A stretch of 64,000 nt of DNA from Kibdelosporangium sp. MJ126-NF4 (GCF_000826545.1 NZ_CDME01000011.1:522001-586000); one strand, 5' to 3'. Counted from the first letter of the stretch, positions 18,436 to 27,553 are shown. Notes: generated from the sequence alone by a model not told the origin. Numbers and translations: made by a program.

Positions 18436-19080
18436 TCAGCGGTGGACGGTGGGCTTGTGCTCCAGGTGGGACAGGCCGTTCCACGCCAGGTTCACCAGGT
18501 GCGCGGCGACGTCCGCCTTGCGCGGCTTGCGGACGTCCAGCCACCACTGCCCGGTCAACGCGACCATGCCGACCAGCGCCTGCGCGTAGAGCCCGGCCAG
18601 CTTGGCGTCGTATCCCCGTGAGCTGAAATGCACGCCGAGGATGTGCTCGACGTGACTCGCGATGTCGGACAACAGGCTCGAGAACGTGCCGTGTGAGCTT
18701 GCCACCGGCGAATCCCGCACCAGAATCCGGAATCCGTCGGTCGAGGTGTCCACATAGTCCAACAGGGCGGTCGCCGCGTGGTCGAGCAGCGCGCGGGGAT
18801 GCATGTCCTCCGACAACGACTCCGTGATCGCCGACAGCAGGTGGTCCATCTCGCGGTCGACGACCACCGCGTAGATGCCTTCCTTGCCGCCGAAATGCTC
18901 GTACACCACCGGTTTGCTCACTCCGGCGCGGTGCGCGATCTCCTCGATCGACGCGCCGTCGAAGCCTTTCTCGGCAAACAGCGCGCGGGCGACGTCGAGC
19001 AGCTGCCGACGGCGCTGGGTGCCGGTCATCCGGACCCGACCCGCCGTCGGCTGCCTTGCCTCGTTACGTCTCACCTGCAC
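18436..19080 (-). CDS. TetR-family regulator of the desaturase operon
   Basis: 214 residues. N-terminal TetR helix-turn-helix: QRRRQLLDVARALFAEKGF, GASIEEIAHRAGVSKPVVYE, HFGGKEGIYAVVVD. The C-terminal ligand domain is helical and ends GQWWLDVRKPRKADVAAHLV, a pattern seen in fatty-acid-sensing TetR proteins. The N-terminal 17 residues are basic, and a downstream start at MTGTQRRRQL is possible. It lies 12 nt after the desaturase stop on the same strand and so is probably cotranscribed. The 33-bp palindrome upstream of the desaturase is its likely operator (autoregulated, DesT-like logic). Confidence 0.88.
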   Translation of the reverse strand: MQVRRNEARQPTAGRVRMTGTQRRRQLLDVARALFAEKGFDGASIEEIAHRAGVSKPVVYEHFGGKEGIYAVVVDREMDHLLSAITESLSEDMHPRALLDHAATALLDYVDTSTDGFRILVRDSPVASSHGTFSSLLSDIASHVEHILGVHFSSRGYDAKLAGLYAQALVGMVALTGQWWLDVRKPRKADVAAHLVNLAWNGLSHLEHKPTVHR

Positions 19081-19092
19081 ACAGTAACCAGG

Positions 19093-20052
19093 TCAGTCCT
19101 TGCCTACGGCCAAACGGGCCAGTCGTTGTTCGGTCGGCCAGCGCACGTCGTACACCCAACCGAACCTCTCGAAGATCCAGATCAGCCTCGCCGAGGTGTC
19201 GATCTGGCCGCGCTGCACGCCGTGCCTGGCGCAGGTCGGGTCGGCGTGGTGCAGGTTGTGCCACGACTCGCCGAACGACAGGATCGCCAGCGGCCAGAAG
19301 TTGGCCGCCTTGTCGCGGCTCTTGAACGGCCGCTCACCGATCATGTGGCAGATCGAGTTGGTCGACCACGTCACGTGGTGCAGGATCGCCACCCGCACGA
19401 AACCGGCCCAGAAGAACGCGGTCAGCGCGCCCCACCAGGACATCGTGGCCAGGCCGCCGATCAGGGCGGGCAGCAGGAACGTGGCGACGGTCAGCGGGAT
19501 GAACAGCTTGTTTACCCGGACGATGTCCTTGTCGGCCATCAGGTCGGGCGCGAAGCGCTGCTTGTTGGTGACGTTGTTCTCGAAGATCCAGCCCATGTGC
19601 GCGTGCCAGAAACCACGGGCCAGCGCCCACGGCGACGTGCCGAACAGCCACGGCGAGTGCGGGTCGCCCTCGCGGTCGGAGAACGCGTGGTGCCTGCGGT
19701 GGTCGGCCACCCAGGTGATCGGCGGCGACTGGACCGCCATGCTGCCCATGACCGCCAGCATGATCCGCATCGGCCGCTTGGCCTTGAACGAGTTGTGCGT
19801 GAACAGGCGGTGGTAACCGACAGTGACGCCGAGCCCGCTGAAGTAGAAGAAGAACAGCGCCAAGCCGACGTCGAGCCAGCTCAACCCCCAACCCCACAGC
19901 AGCGGAACGGCCGCGATCAGCGCCGCGAACGGCACCAGGATGAACACGTACACCGCGATCTGCGTCGCCAGATTCCGCTTGCCCTCGAACAGTGGCCTCG
20001 GACCGCCGCCCGAAGCCTCCTGTTCCTCGGATTTGTCGAGGGTTGTCGTCAT
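19093..20052 (-). CDS. Acyl-CoA delta-9-type fatty acid desaturase
   Basis: 319 residues. Integral membrane di-iron desaturase with all three histidine boxes: HRLFTH, HRRHH and HNLHH, and four hydrophobic helices (IAVYVFILVPFAALIAAVPL and others). It introduces a cis double bond into membrane acyl chains, similar to mycobacterial DesA3. ATG 20052 follows GAGGTGGG. It is first gene of a desaturase-tetR operon under a strong palindromic operator. Electron donors are not encoded nearby. Confidence 0.93.
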   Translation of the reverse strand: MTTTLDKSEEQEASGGGPRPLFEGKRNLATQIAVYVFILVPFAALIAAVPLLWGWGLSWLDVGLALFFFYFSGLGVTVGYHRLFTHNSFKAKRPMRIMLAVMGSMAVQSPPITWVADHRRHHAFSDREGDPHSPWLFGTSPWALARGFWHAHMGWIFENNVTNKQRFAPDLMADKDIVRVNKLFIPLTVATFLLPALIGGLATMSWWGALTAFFWAGFVRVAILHHVTWSTNSICHMIGERPFKSRDKAANFWPLAILSFGESWHNLHHADPTCARHGVQRGQIDTSARLIWIFERFGWVYDVRWPTEQRLARLAVGKD

Positions 20053-20085
20053 TCGCCCACCTCACGGGTGCCTTAGGTCAGCCTT

Positions 20086-20118
20086 ACCTACGATGTCGTA
20101 ACTTACGACAGGGTAGGT
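20086..20118. promoter_or_regulatory. 33-bp palindromic operator upstream of the desaturase
   Basis: Half-sites ACCTACgatGTCGTAA (20086-20101) and TTACGACagggtaGGT (20103-20118) mirror each other at 14 of 16 positions around C20102. It lies 34 nt upstream of the desaturase ATG. The size and symmetry suit a TetR-family dimer pair, most simply the TetR encoded in the same operon. Confidence 0.75.
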
Positions 20119-20304
20119 TGCCTTCCCGGCTCCGCGCCACCCTGCAAACCGTGATCTGATCGGCTACCACGACTACAGACATACCCGCTTGTGACGCTGC
20201 TAACGTCCATTCGGGTAGTGCCCGTGCACAAATCCCCCGGGTGTCTGTCGCCCGCCCACCCCTCTCGTGCGACGATGTCCAACCGTGAGCCTCACCGGCT
20301 CTGA

Positions 20305-20375
20305 TCCGCCGTGGTGTAAAGGCAGCACCTCAGATTTTGGTTCTGATGGTCCAGGTTCGATCCCTGGCGGCGGAG
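20305..20375 (+). tRNA. tRNA-Gln (anticodon TTG)
   Basis: Acceptor stem TCCGCCG (20305-20311) pairs with CGGCGGA (20368-20374), discriminator G20375. Anticodon stem TCAGA/TCTGA encloses TTTTGGT, giving anticodon TTG for CAA codons. The T arm has the standard GGTTCGATCCC. CCA is not encoded. 71 nt in total, with an otherwise normal cloverleaf. Confidence 0.95.
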
Positions 20376-20417
20376 CGGTCAAGGCTGGAGACGGTTGACA
20401 CGGGCAGGGGGTGCACT

Positions 20418-22142
20418 CTGCGCAACGAGTCGGACGAGGGGCACCCGCCCGCGCTGGATGAGAAGTCCGACGCGTGGCTGGTCGGTCGCGCCAGCGAACT
20501 GCTGGCGGTCACGCAGGGCGCTGAACACGCCGAGCAGGTTCAGAACGTCCGCGAGGTCGACAGCATGCTGGCCGAGGCACAGCATCGGGGCGAGCCGCGG
20601 ATGGTCGCCCAACTTCTGCGGTCCGCCGTCGCCATTCGCCTGGTGACCTCCGGCGAGGCCAGCACCGCCCAGCCGTTCCTCGACGAGATGATGCTGCACA
20701 CCCGCAGGCACGGCCTGCTCGTGCTGGAAGCCGACGCGCACGCCCTGCTCGGCCGCCTGATGCTGATGGCGGGCGCCGAGGACGTCGCGCTCACCGAGGC
20801 GGCCATCGCGCTGGCGATGCTCGACGACCCCCTCATCCCGGACGGGACGCTCAGCAGGCGCGCGTGGAACCTGCTGGTGTCGTCCACCCTGATGGACATC
20901 GGCCTGGTGCTCACGCAACTCGGCGTGTACGAGGAAGCCGACCAGGCGATGAACCGGGCGAGCCGCTACATCCGCGACACCCCCGCGCCGCACCAGATCT
21001 CGGTGCACCTCGTCAACCGGATCCGGATGCTCGTCGGCTGGGGACTGCGGCTGGAGCGCGTCGACCAGTCGGAGACCGCACGGGAGAAGTTCCGGACCGC
21101 CGCGGCCATCTCGGAGGCCGTCGAAGGCCCGTTCCGCGAATCGCTCTTTCCCCGCAAGGCCGACAAGACCGCCGCCGAGCAGGTGCCGGTCATCGCCGCC
21201 GCCCTCGCGCTCTCGGACCCGTCGCCGGACCACGTCGAGCGGCTGTTCGAGATCAAGCCAAACGCGAAGTACGCCCGTGAGCTGATCATCACCGCGATCG
21301 CGCTCGCCCGGTGCCTCGAACAGACCGGTCTGGTCAGCGAGGCCGTCGACGTGCTCGCCGACGCCCGCGTCGATCTGGAGGACGACCCGTCCGAGCCGAC
21401 GCTGCGGCTCTGCCTGATCCGCGAGTTCGCCCGGCTGTCAGGGCCGGACGGCGGTGAACGCACGATGAGCGCGCTGGAGAGCTACGCGCACGAACTCGAG
21501 ACGCAGCTGTGGGAAATGCGCGAATCGCGGATCGCCACGCTCAACACCCGACGTGAACACGAACGGCTGACGCGCAAACACGGCGAGACCGAGCGGCAGG
21601 CGATGCAGGACTCGCTGACAGGCCTGCCGAACCGCCGCGCGCTCGACGAACGTCTCGAAGCACTGTCCGCGGCGGCCGACAACCACCCGATGGCATTGGC
21701 GCTCGTGGACCTCGACGGGTTCAAAGAGGTGAACGACCAGTTCTCCCACGCCGACGGCGACGACGTGCTGCGCGTGGTCGCGAGCACGGTCCGGGACACG
21801 CTGCGCGGCGGGGACATGGTCGCCCGCTACGGCGGCGACGAGTTCGTGGTCCTGCTGCCCGGCGCGCCGCTGCACGCCGCCGAGGCGGCGCTCGGCCGCG
21901 CGGTGCATGCCGTCTCCAGACTGCCCCATGATCTTTCCCACGGTGTGACGTTGTCCGTCGGCGTCGTCGCGCTGCGTCAGAATGAGACCGCAGCGCGTGC
22001 GCTCGCCCGAGCCGACGCGGCGATGTACGAAGCGAAACGCAGTGGCGGCAACGGAGTCGCGGCCGTCACGATGAGCACCGACACCGCACAGTCCGGACGC
22101 TTTACCGATGACCCCGCGTGGGTCATGCCGGAGGCAACGTAG
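20418..22142 (+). CDS. GGDEF-domain diguanylate cyclase with N-terminal TPR-like region
   Basis: About 574 residues. The N-terminal 380 residues are helical, TPR-like (repeated A/L/E helices), a probable sensory or partner-binding part. A coiled linker (LETQLWEMRESRIATLNTRR) leads to a GGDEF domain: DSLTGLPNRRALDERL, LVDLDGFKEVNDQFSHADGD, ARYGGDEFVVLLPG. The GGDEF active loop is intact, so it should make c-di-GMP. No EAL domain. Start is problematic: between the tRNA end and ATG 20563 there is no in-frame ATG, GTG or TTG. CTG 20418 has AGGGGG 6 nt upstream and is my choice. Confidence 0.85.
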   Translation: MRNESDEGHPPALDEKSDAWLVGRASELLAVTQGAEHAEQVQNVREVDSMLAEAQHRGEPRMVAQLLRSAVAIRLVTSGEASTAQPFLDEMMLHTRRHGLLVLEADAHALLGRLMLMAGAEDVALTEAAIALAMLDDPLIPDGTLSRRAWNLLVSSTLMDIGLVLTQLGVYEEADQAMNRASRYIRDTPAPHQISVHLVNRIRMLVGWGLRLERVDQSETAREKFRTAAAISEAVEGPFRESLFPRKADKTAAEQVPVIAAALALSDPSPDHVERLFEIKPNAKYARELIITAIALARCLEQTGLVSEAVDVLADARVDLEDDPSEPTLRLCLIREFARLSGPDGGERTMSALESYAHELETQLWEMRESRIATLNTRREHERLTRKHGETERQAMQDSLTGLPNRRALDERLEALSAAADNHPMALALVDLDGFKEVNDQFSHADGDDVLRVVASTVRDTLRGGDMVARYGGDEFVVLLPGAPLHAAEAALGRAVHAVSRLPHDLSHGVTLSVGVVALRQNETAARALARADAAMYEAKRSGGNGVAAVTMSTDTAQSGRFTDDPAWVMPEAT

Positions 22143-22189
22143 GATCGTTACCTGGTGTTATCCGTACGGATTCCTCAGGGAGATCGCTG

Positions 22190-23653
22190 ATGCCCCAGGG
22201 TGGTCACGCCCAGCTCAGCACCGTTGTTCTCGCCGCTGGCGAAGGCACTCGGATGCGTTCGTCGACCCCGAAGGTGCTGCACCCGATCGCAGGCAGGCCG
22301 CTGGTCGAGCACGCGGTGCGCGCGGTTGCCGGGCTCGACCCCGAGCATCTGGTCGTCGTCGTCGGTCACGGCCGAGCGGCGGTGACCGAGCATCTGGAAG
22401 GCCTCACCACCGCGCTGGACCGCAAGGTGACCACAGCGGTGCAGGCCGAGCAGAAAGGCACAGGGCACGCCGTGTCCTGTGGCCTGTCCGAGTTGCCGCC
22501 CTCCTTGAGCGGCACGGTGATCGTCACCTACGGCGACGTGCCTTTGCTTGAGACGGAAACGCTTTCGGCGTTACTGGCCGAGCACACCTCGTCGGGCAAC
22601 GCGGTGACGGTGCTGACGGCCGTCGTCGAGGACCCGACCGGCTACGGCCGGATCGTGCGCGACACGGACGGTGGCGTGACCTCGATCGTCGAGCACAAGG
22701 ACGCCGACGAGGACCAGCTGGAGATCACCGAGATCAACTCGGGGATCTACGCGTTCGACGCCGCCGTGCTCACCGACGGCCTGTCCCGGCTGAGCACGGA
22801 CAACGCGCAGGGCGAGCTGTACCTGACGGACGTGCTGAGCATCGCGCGTGGCGACGGCCGCGGCGTCGGCGCGTTGGTCTGTGTCGACGCGTGGCAGGTC
22901 GAAGGCGTGAACGACCGCGTGCAGCTGGCCAACCTGGGCGCCGAGCTCAACCGCAGGCTGCTGGAGCGCTGGATGCGCGAGGGTGTCTCGGTCGTCGACA
23001 CCGGCAGTGTCTGGCTGGACGCCGGGGTGACGCTGGCCAGGGACGTGCTGATCGAGCCGAACGTCCAACTGCGCGGTTCGACCAGTGTCGGCGAGAGCGC
23101 CACCATTGGCCCCGACACGACGCTGACCAACGTGACCGTGGCCGAGGGGGCGAAAGTCATCCGTACTCACGGCTCGGACTCGGCCATCGGCGCAGGCGCG
23201 TCCGTCGGTCCCTTCGCCTACCTGCGGCCGGGCACCACGCTCGGCGAGAAGGGCAAGATCGGCACGTTCGTCGAGGTCAAGAACTCCCAGATCGGGGCGG
23301 GAACGAAGGTCCCGCACCTGTCGTACATCGGCGACGCGACCATCGGCGAGCACAGCAACGTCGGTGCCGCCAGCGTCACGGTGAACTACGACGGGGTGAG
23401 CAAGAATCGCACGACGATCGGCTCACACGTCCGTACCGGCTGCGACAACATGTTCGTGGCACCGGTGACGGTCGGCGACGGCGCCTACAGCGGCGCTGGC
23501 ACCGTGATCCGGCGGGACGTACCGCCGGGCGCGCTCGCAGTTTCCGGCGGTCCGCAGCGCAATCTCGAAGGCTGGGTGGTCAACCGCCGCCCAGGCACTG
23601 CGGCGGCTGAAGCGGCACTGGCCGCACAAAAAGTCGAGGAGCAGCAGCAATGA
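22190..23653 (+). CDS. glmU: Bifunctional GlcNAc-1-phosphate uridyltransferase / glucosamine-1-phosphate acetyltransferase
   Basis: 487 residues from ATG 22190 with AGGGAG upstream. N-terminal uridyltransferase signature LAAGEGTRMRSSTPKVLHPI, YGDVPLLE, and C-terminal left-handed beta-helix hexapeptides (VGPFAYLRPGTTLGEKGKIG, FVEVKNSQIGAGTKVPHLSY, VTVNYDG). It makes UDP-GlcNAc for peptidoglycan and wall polymers. The glmU-prs pair overlaps by 4 nt, as in mycobacteria. Confidence 0.97.
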   Translation: MPQGGHAQLSTVVLAAGEGTRMRSSTPKVLHPIAGRPLVEHAVRAVAGLDPEHLVVVVGHGRAAVTEHLEGLTTALDRKVTTAVQAEQKGTGHAVSCGLSELPPSLSGTVIVTYGDVPLLETETLSALLAEHTSSGNAVTVLTAVVEDPTGYGRIVRDTDGGVTSIVEHKDADEDQLEITEINSGIYAFDAAVLTDGLSRLSTDNAQGELYLTDVLSIARGDGRGVGALVCVDAWQVEGVNDRVQLANLGAELNRRLLERWMREGVSVVDTGSVWLDAGVTLARDVLIEPNVQLRGSTSVGESATIGPDTTLTNVTVAEGAKVIRTHGSDSAIGAGASVGPFAYLRPGTTLGEKGKIGTFVEVKNSQIGAGTKVPHLSYIGDATIGEHSNVGAASVTVNYDGVSKNRTTIGSHVRTGCDNMFVAPVTVGDGAYSGAGTVIRRDVPPGALAVSGGPQRNLEGWVVNRRPGTAAAEAALAAQKVEEQQQ

Positions 23654-24630
23654 ACGCCAAATCCGGGACACCGAAGAAGCACCTGATGCTCTTCTCCGGC
23701 CGTGCTCACCCGGAGCTGGCCGAGCAGGTGGCACGGGAACTGAACCTGGAGATCACGCCACAGGCGGCGTACGACTTCGCCAACGGTGAGATCTTCGTGC
23801 GGTTCAACGAGTCGGTCCGCGGCACGGACGCGTTCGTGATCCAGTCGCACACCACCCCGATCAACCAGTGGGTGATGGAGCAGCTGCTGATGGTGGACGC
23901 GTTGAAGCGCGCGTCGGCCAAGCGGATCACCGTGATCATGCCGTTCTACCCGTACGCGCGGCAGGACAAGAAGCACAAGGGCCGCGAGCCGATCTCGGCA
24001 CGACTGATCGCGGACATGTTCAAGACCGCGGGAGCCGACCGGATCATGACGGTCGACCTGCACACCGCGCAGATCCAGGGCTTCTTCGACGGGCCGGTCG
24101 ACCACCTGTTCGCGCAGTCGCTGCTGGCCCAACACGTCAAGAACGCGTACGGCTCGGCGGACATCACGGTCGTCTCGCCCGACTCCGGCCGCGTGCGGCT
24201 GGCTGAGAAGTGGGCCACCCAGCTGGGCGACCGCCCGATCGCGTTCATCCACAAGACCCGCGACCCGCTCAAGCCGAACGAGGCGGTCGCGAACCGTGTC
24301 GTCGGCGAGGTGTCCGGCAGGCTGTGCGTGCTCGTCGACGACATGATCGACACCGGTGGCACGATCGTGAAGGCGTGCGACGCGCTGATCGAGGGCGGTG
24401 CGTCGGACGTGGTGATCGCGGCGACGCACGGCATCCTGTCCAACCCGGCACCGGAGCGCCTGGCCAACTGCAAGGCCAGGGAGATTGTCTTCACCAACAC
24501 GCTGCCGATCCCCGAGGAGAAGCGTTTCCCGGGGATGACCGTGTTGTCGATCGCGCCGCTGCTGGCCCGCGCGATCGAGGCGGTCTTCGAGGACGGCTCG
24601 GTGACGAGCCTCTTCGACGGCAACGCCTGA
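23650..24630 (+). CDS. prs: Ribose-phosphate pyrophosphokinase
   Basis: 326 residues. Makes PRPP from ribose-5-phosphate and ATP. In actinobacteria it also feeds decaprenyl-phosphoryl-arabinose synthesis for the wall. Signatures: FANGEIFVRFNESVRG, FYPYARQDKKHKGREPISA, DLHTAQIQGFF and the PRPP loop VLVDDMIDTGGTI. ATGA overlap with the glmU stop indicates translational coupling. Followed by a strong terminator. Confidence 0.97.
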   Translation: MNAKSGTPKKHLMLFSGRAHPELAEQVARELNLEITPQAAYDFANGEIFVRFNESVRGTDAFVIQSHTTPINQWVMEQLLMVDALKRASAKRITVIMPFYPYARQDKKHKGREPISARLIADMFKTAGADRIMTVDLHTAQIQGFFDGPVDHLFAQSLLAQHVKNAYGSADITVVSPDSGRVRLAEKWATQLGDRPIAFIHKTRDPLKPNEAVANRVVGEVSGRLCVLVDDMIDTGGTIVKACDALIEGGASDVVIAATHGILSNPAPERLANCKAREIVFTNTLPIPEEKRFPGMTVLSIAPLLARAIEAVFEDGSVTSLFDGNA

Positions 24631-24644
24631 CCCGCTTTCCGCCT

Positions 24645-24676
24645 GAGGGCCGCCGTCCAGTTGGACGGCGGCCCTC
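24645..24676 (+). terminator. Hairpin terminator after glmU-prs
   Basis: Perfect 15-bp inverted repeat, GAGGGCCGCCGTCCA (24645-24659) and its complement 24662-24676, with a 2-nt apex, 14 nt after the prs stop. No U tract, as is common in high-GC actinobacteria. Confidence 0.85.
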
Positions 24677-24771
24677 ACGCGTAGGACTACTCATCTTGGG
24701 TGTACGACGGTTCCTGACCGGTCCGTGTTGCGTCAGAGTGTGACCAACCGACTACCGGGGAGGAAGATCGG

Positions 24772-25083
24772 ATGAGTGGCTACGCGGTGGTGATCGACGC
24801 GCTGAGACGCTCGTCGAAAGCCGCCAACGACCTGAGCACACAACTGCGTGCGGTGGACCTGGACGCACCGGTCTCGACATTGAATGCCGCGCTCCCAGGA
24901 ACCAGCGCGGGCCCAGCGCTCAAAGGCCTCGGCGAGCTGTGGCGCGGAGCCGTCCAGTCGATCAGCGACTCGGCCGCCCAGTTCTCCCGCGACCTCGGCG
25001 CGTCCGCCGAGTTGTACAGCACGAACGAAGGCGCAGCCGCGACCGATCTGCGCGTCACCGGCGACGGAATGCGGCCGTCCTGA
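24772..25083 (+). CDS. WXG100-like small protein (type VII secretion type)
   Basis: 103 residues, all-helical, with a WRG motif at 57-59 in the turn region, no signal peptide, and the size of EsxA/EsxB-family proteins. The helices before (ALRRSSKAANDLSTQL) and after (AVQSISDSAAQFSRDLG) are amphipathic. ATG 24772 follows AGGAAGA. Overlaps the next gene (TGATG), which also begins with a WXG region, so the two probably form a secreted heterodimer. No ESX core genes lie in this window. Confidence 0.72.
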   Translation: MSGYAVVIDALRRSSKAANDLSTQLRAVDLDAPVSTLNAALPGTSAGPALKGLGELWRGAVQSISDSAAQFSRDLGASAELYSTNEGAAATDLRVTGDGMRPS

Positions 25084-26690
25084 TGGCGACCTTGGGTGAC
25101 GTGCGCAGGTGGAACGCCGAACCGCTGAACACGGCGGTCGGCGAGCTGAACCGCCGATACGACCAACTGATGGGTCTCGCCGACGAGTTGGCCGCCGCGT
25201 GCCAGCCGAGCGGCTGGGTCGGCGACGCGGCGTACAACGCGGCCACGTCGGCGCGTAAGCGAACCGACCGCCTGGAGGAACAGGTCGCCGGGGTGGCCGC
25301 GGTGCGGCGGGCGTTGGCCGAGACGGCGGACGCGATCACCGGCCTGCACCACGCGATCGCGGAAATCGACAGCCTGGCGCGAGCCAACGGGCTCTTGGTC
25401 GCGGACAACGGGGCAATCGTCAACCAGGACTGGGCAGGCGTGGTCCACGACCTCGATCGGGTGAAAGTTGAGTTGGCCGACCGGGTCGAGCAGGTGATGC
25501 GGCGGGCAAATGCGATCGACGAGGACCTGACCACGGTCGTCAACCGCGCCAGGACGAGCCAGACCCTCGACGGTGACGTGGACGGCCTGACCAGCGCGGC
25601 CCAAGCCGGAACTGCCAGTGGCGGGTTGACGAACGGACCACCGGCAGGTGGGAGCCCGTTCGACAACGCAGGCTGGTGGGACGCGCTCTCGGATGCTGAG
25701 AAGCAGCGAATCATCAAGGAACACCCCGAGTGGATCGGCAACCTGGACGGTGTCCCCGCCGCCGCCCGAGACGCCGCCAACCGCGCCCGGCTGCCCGGCG
25801 AACGCGCCGCGATCCAGAAACAGCTCGACGAACTGGAGGCGAGGCTGCGCGAACTCTCTCTACCCGAACACACCGAGTACATGAAGATCAAGGCCAAACT
25901 GGCATCGATTGACGCAATATCCGGAATTCTGAGCAAGTCAAATGAGAGACAACTACTGCTACTGGACATGTCTGGCGATCGAGCGAAAGCGGCGATCGGC
26001 ACAGGAAATATCGACACAGCCGATCATGTGGCTGTGTACACACCCGGAATGAACTCCACCGTGAACGGCAACCTTGAAGGCTACGTGCGCGACGCGAACC
26101 AACTCCGAGTACTCGCAGAGCAAGAAATGAAGAAGGTCGGCAATGGCGCAACCGTGGCCGCTGTCGCCTGGCTTGGCTATGAACCGCCCAGTGGGGGCGA
26201 GAATCCGCAGGACCTACTCGGCGAAGGGCTCGCACGAGATGGCGCGAACCGATTGGCGCCTTTCCTGAACGGGATCGACGCGTCGCGGGACAAAGACCCG
26301 CACCTGACCGCGCTGGGCCACTCATACGGGTCGCTCACCACCGGCCTTGCACTTCAGCAGAAGACCGGGGTGGACGAGGCGATCGTGTTCGGTTCTCCCG
26401 GACTGGGTACAAGCGACCCGGCAAAGATCCAGGTGACCCCCGGGCACCTGTACAACATCGAGGCAGACGAGGACTTCGTCGCCGATCTCGGACATCCCGC
26501 AGGCCATGGCGCCGACCCGAGCTTGCTACCCATCCCGCAACTGTCCACCCACGACGCCATGACACCGGACGGCCGACCGCTGAAAGCATCAATCGGGCAC
26601 AGCCAATACACCTGGGGTGACACGACAAGTCAATACAACATGGCCATGATCGTCGCAGGCATGAACGACCGAGTCATTCCGGCCCGATGA
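25083..26690 (+). CDS. WXG-like domain fused to a DUF1023-type alpha/beta hydrolase
   Basis: 535 residues. The N-terminal 180 are helical with WVG at 45-47 (PSGWVGDAAY), like a WXG/LXG targeting domain, then a Gly-rich linker, then an alpha/beta hydrolase of the DUF1023 group. The nucleophile elbow GHSYG is near residue 411 (LTALGHSYGSLTTGLALQ), and a terminal His is plausible in IGHSQYTW. Such proteins are typical actinobacterial type VII cargo or ESX-linked lipases/esterases. The substrate is unknown. Cotranscribed with the WXG partner upstream and the lipoprotein downstream (ATGA overlap). Confidence 0.82.
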   Translation: MATLGDVRRWNAEPLNTAVGELNRRYDQLMGLADELAAACQPSGWVGDAAYNAATSARKRTDRLEEQVAGVAAVRRALAETADAITGLHHAIAEIDSLARANGLLVADNGAIVNQDWAGVVHDLDRVKVELADRVEQVMRRANAIDEDLTTVVNRARTSQTLDGDVDGLTSAAQAGTASGGLTNGPPAGGSPFDNAGWWDALSDAEKQRIIKEHPEWIGNLDGVPAAARDAANRARLPGERAAIQKQLDELEARLRELSLPEHTEYMKIKAKLASIDAISGILSKSNERQLLLLDMSGDRAKAAIGTGNIDTADHVAVYTPGMNSTVNGNLEGYVRDANQLRVLAEQEMKKVGNGATVAAVAWLGYEPPSGGENPQDLLGEGLARDGANRLAPFLNGIDASRDKDPHLTALGHSYGSLTTGLALQQKTGVDEAIVFGSPGLGTSDPAKIQVTPGHLYNIEADEDFVADLGHPAGHGADPSLLPIPQLSTHDAMTPDGRPLKASIGHSQYTWGDTTSQYNMAMIVAGMNDRVIPAR

Positions 26691-27349
26691 AGGGAAACGT
26701 AGTGCGACTGCTGGGCTCCAGCATCGCAGTCCTTGCTGTCCTGGCGAGTGGCTGCACTACCGGACCGAACCCGAGAGACAAGGACGAGCGAGTGAAAAGC
26801 CAGTTCGCCGAGTTGCGGAAGCGGCCGGATATCGAGACAGCTGCCCAACGCTACGAGGAAATGCGCGCGAAGATCCGAACACGATTGACAACGGCGGAGC
26901 TCGCCACCGGTTGGGTCGAAGAGAAAGACAGTTCGGATGCCATGGGCTGCCAGAGCAGCTCAACACCATCCTGGTCGGAGATCAACAGCAGCACCGGCGA
27001 AGTTCGATATCTGCCTCGATGGATCTCTGCAGGGAACCTACCGGACGACAAGTGGGACAGAGCCGTCTCGGTCGTCGCCGAGATCGCCCGCGAGTACGGA
27101 TTCGACGGCCCCGGAGTGGTGATCAACCGCCCGAGCGATCACGCAGTCATCTTTCAGGACGATTACGGCGCACAGATCCACTTCGGCACGGTGAAGAACA
27201 CGGTCTTCGCTCTCACCACCGGCTGCCACCTGACGGTGGCCGCGCACCAGCAGGGCACACCGCAGCCGAACCCCACGACCGTCGCGCCGGGGACCTACCC
27301 GATGACCACCCGCGCAACCACCCCGCCACCGCCGTCCACACCCAGCTGA
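26687..27349 (+). CDS. Lipoprotein of the type VII-like cassette
   Basis: 220 residues. Signal sequence with lipobox LASGC (Cys about 23). The mature part has a helical N-terminus, then WSEINSSTGEVRYLPRW and a beta-rich core ending FALTTGCHLTV, closed by a Pro/Thr-rich tail (PNPTTVAPGTYPMTT). Two Cys in the core (MGC, TGC) could form a disulfide. Similar in layout to LppA-type actinobacterial lipoproteins that accompany WXG/hydrolase pairs. Overlaps the hydrolase by 4 nt. Possibly an immunity or wall-anchoring factor. Confidence 0.7.
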   Translation: MKGNVVRLLGSSIAVLAVLASGCTTGPNPRDKDERVKSQFAELRKRPDIETAAQRYEEMRAKIRTRLTTAELATGWVEEKDSSDAMGCQSSSTPSWSEINSSTGEVRYLPRWISAGNLPDDKWDRAVSVVAEIAREYGFDGPGVVINRPSDHAVIFQDDYGAQIHFGTVKNTVFALTTGCHLTVAAHQQGTPQPNPTTVAPGTYPMTTRATTPPPPSTPS

Positions 27350-27553
27350 AGACCGTGTGGCAACCCAATTTCGAGCCCCCCGGCGATGCTGGGATGAAGC
27401 TGACGTAAACTATCCGGGTTGTCTCGGCGAGGCTGGGCCTTTCAGGGTCTGGCGTGATCGACGCGGCTGGTTTGGTAGCCGTGTGTCTTCGCGCCTGCCT
27501 CCGCCGCGGTGACGACCCCTACTTTGCGTTTTTCGTTGAAGGAGAGCATCACC

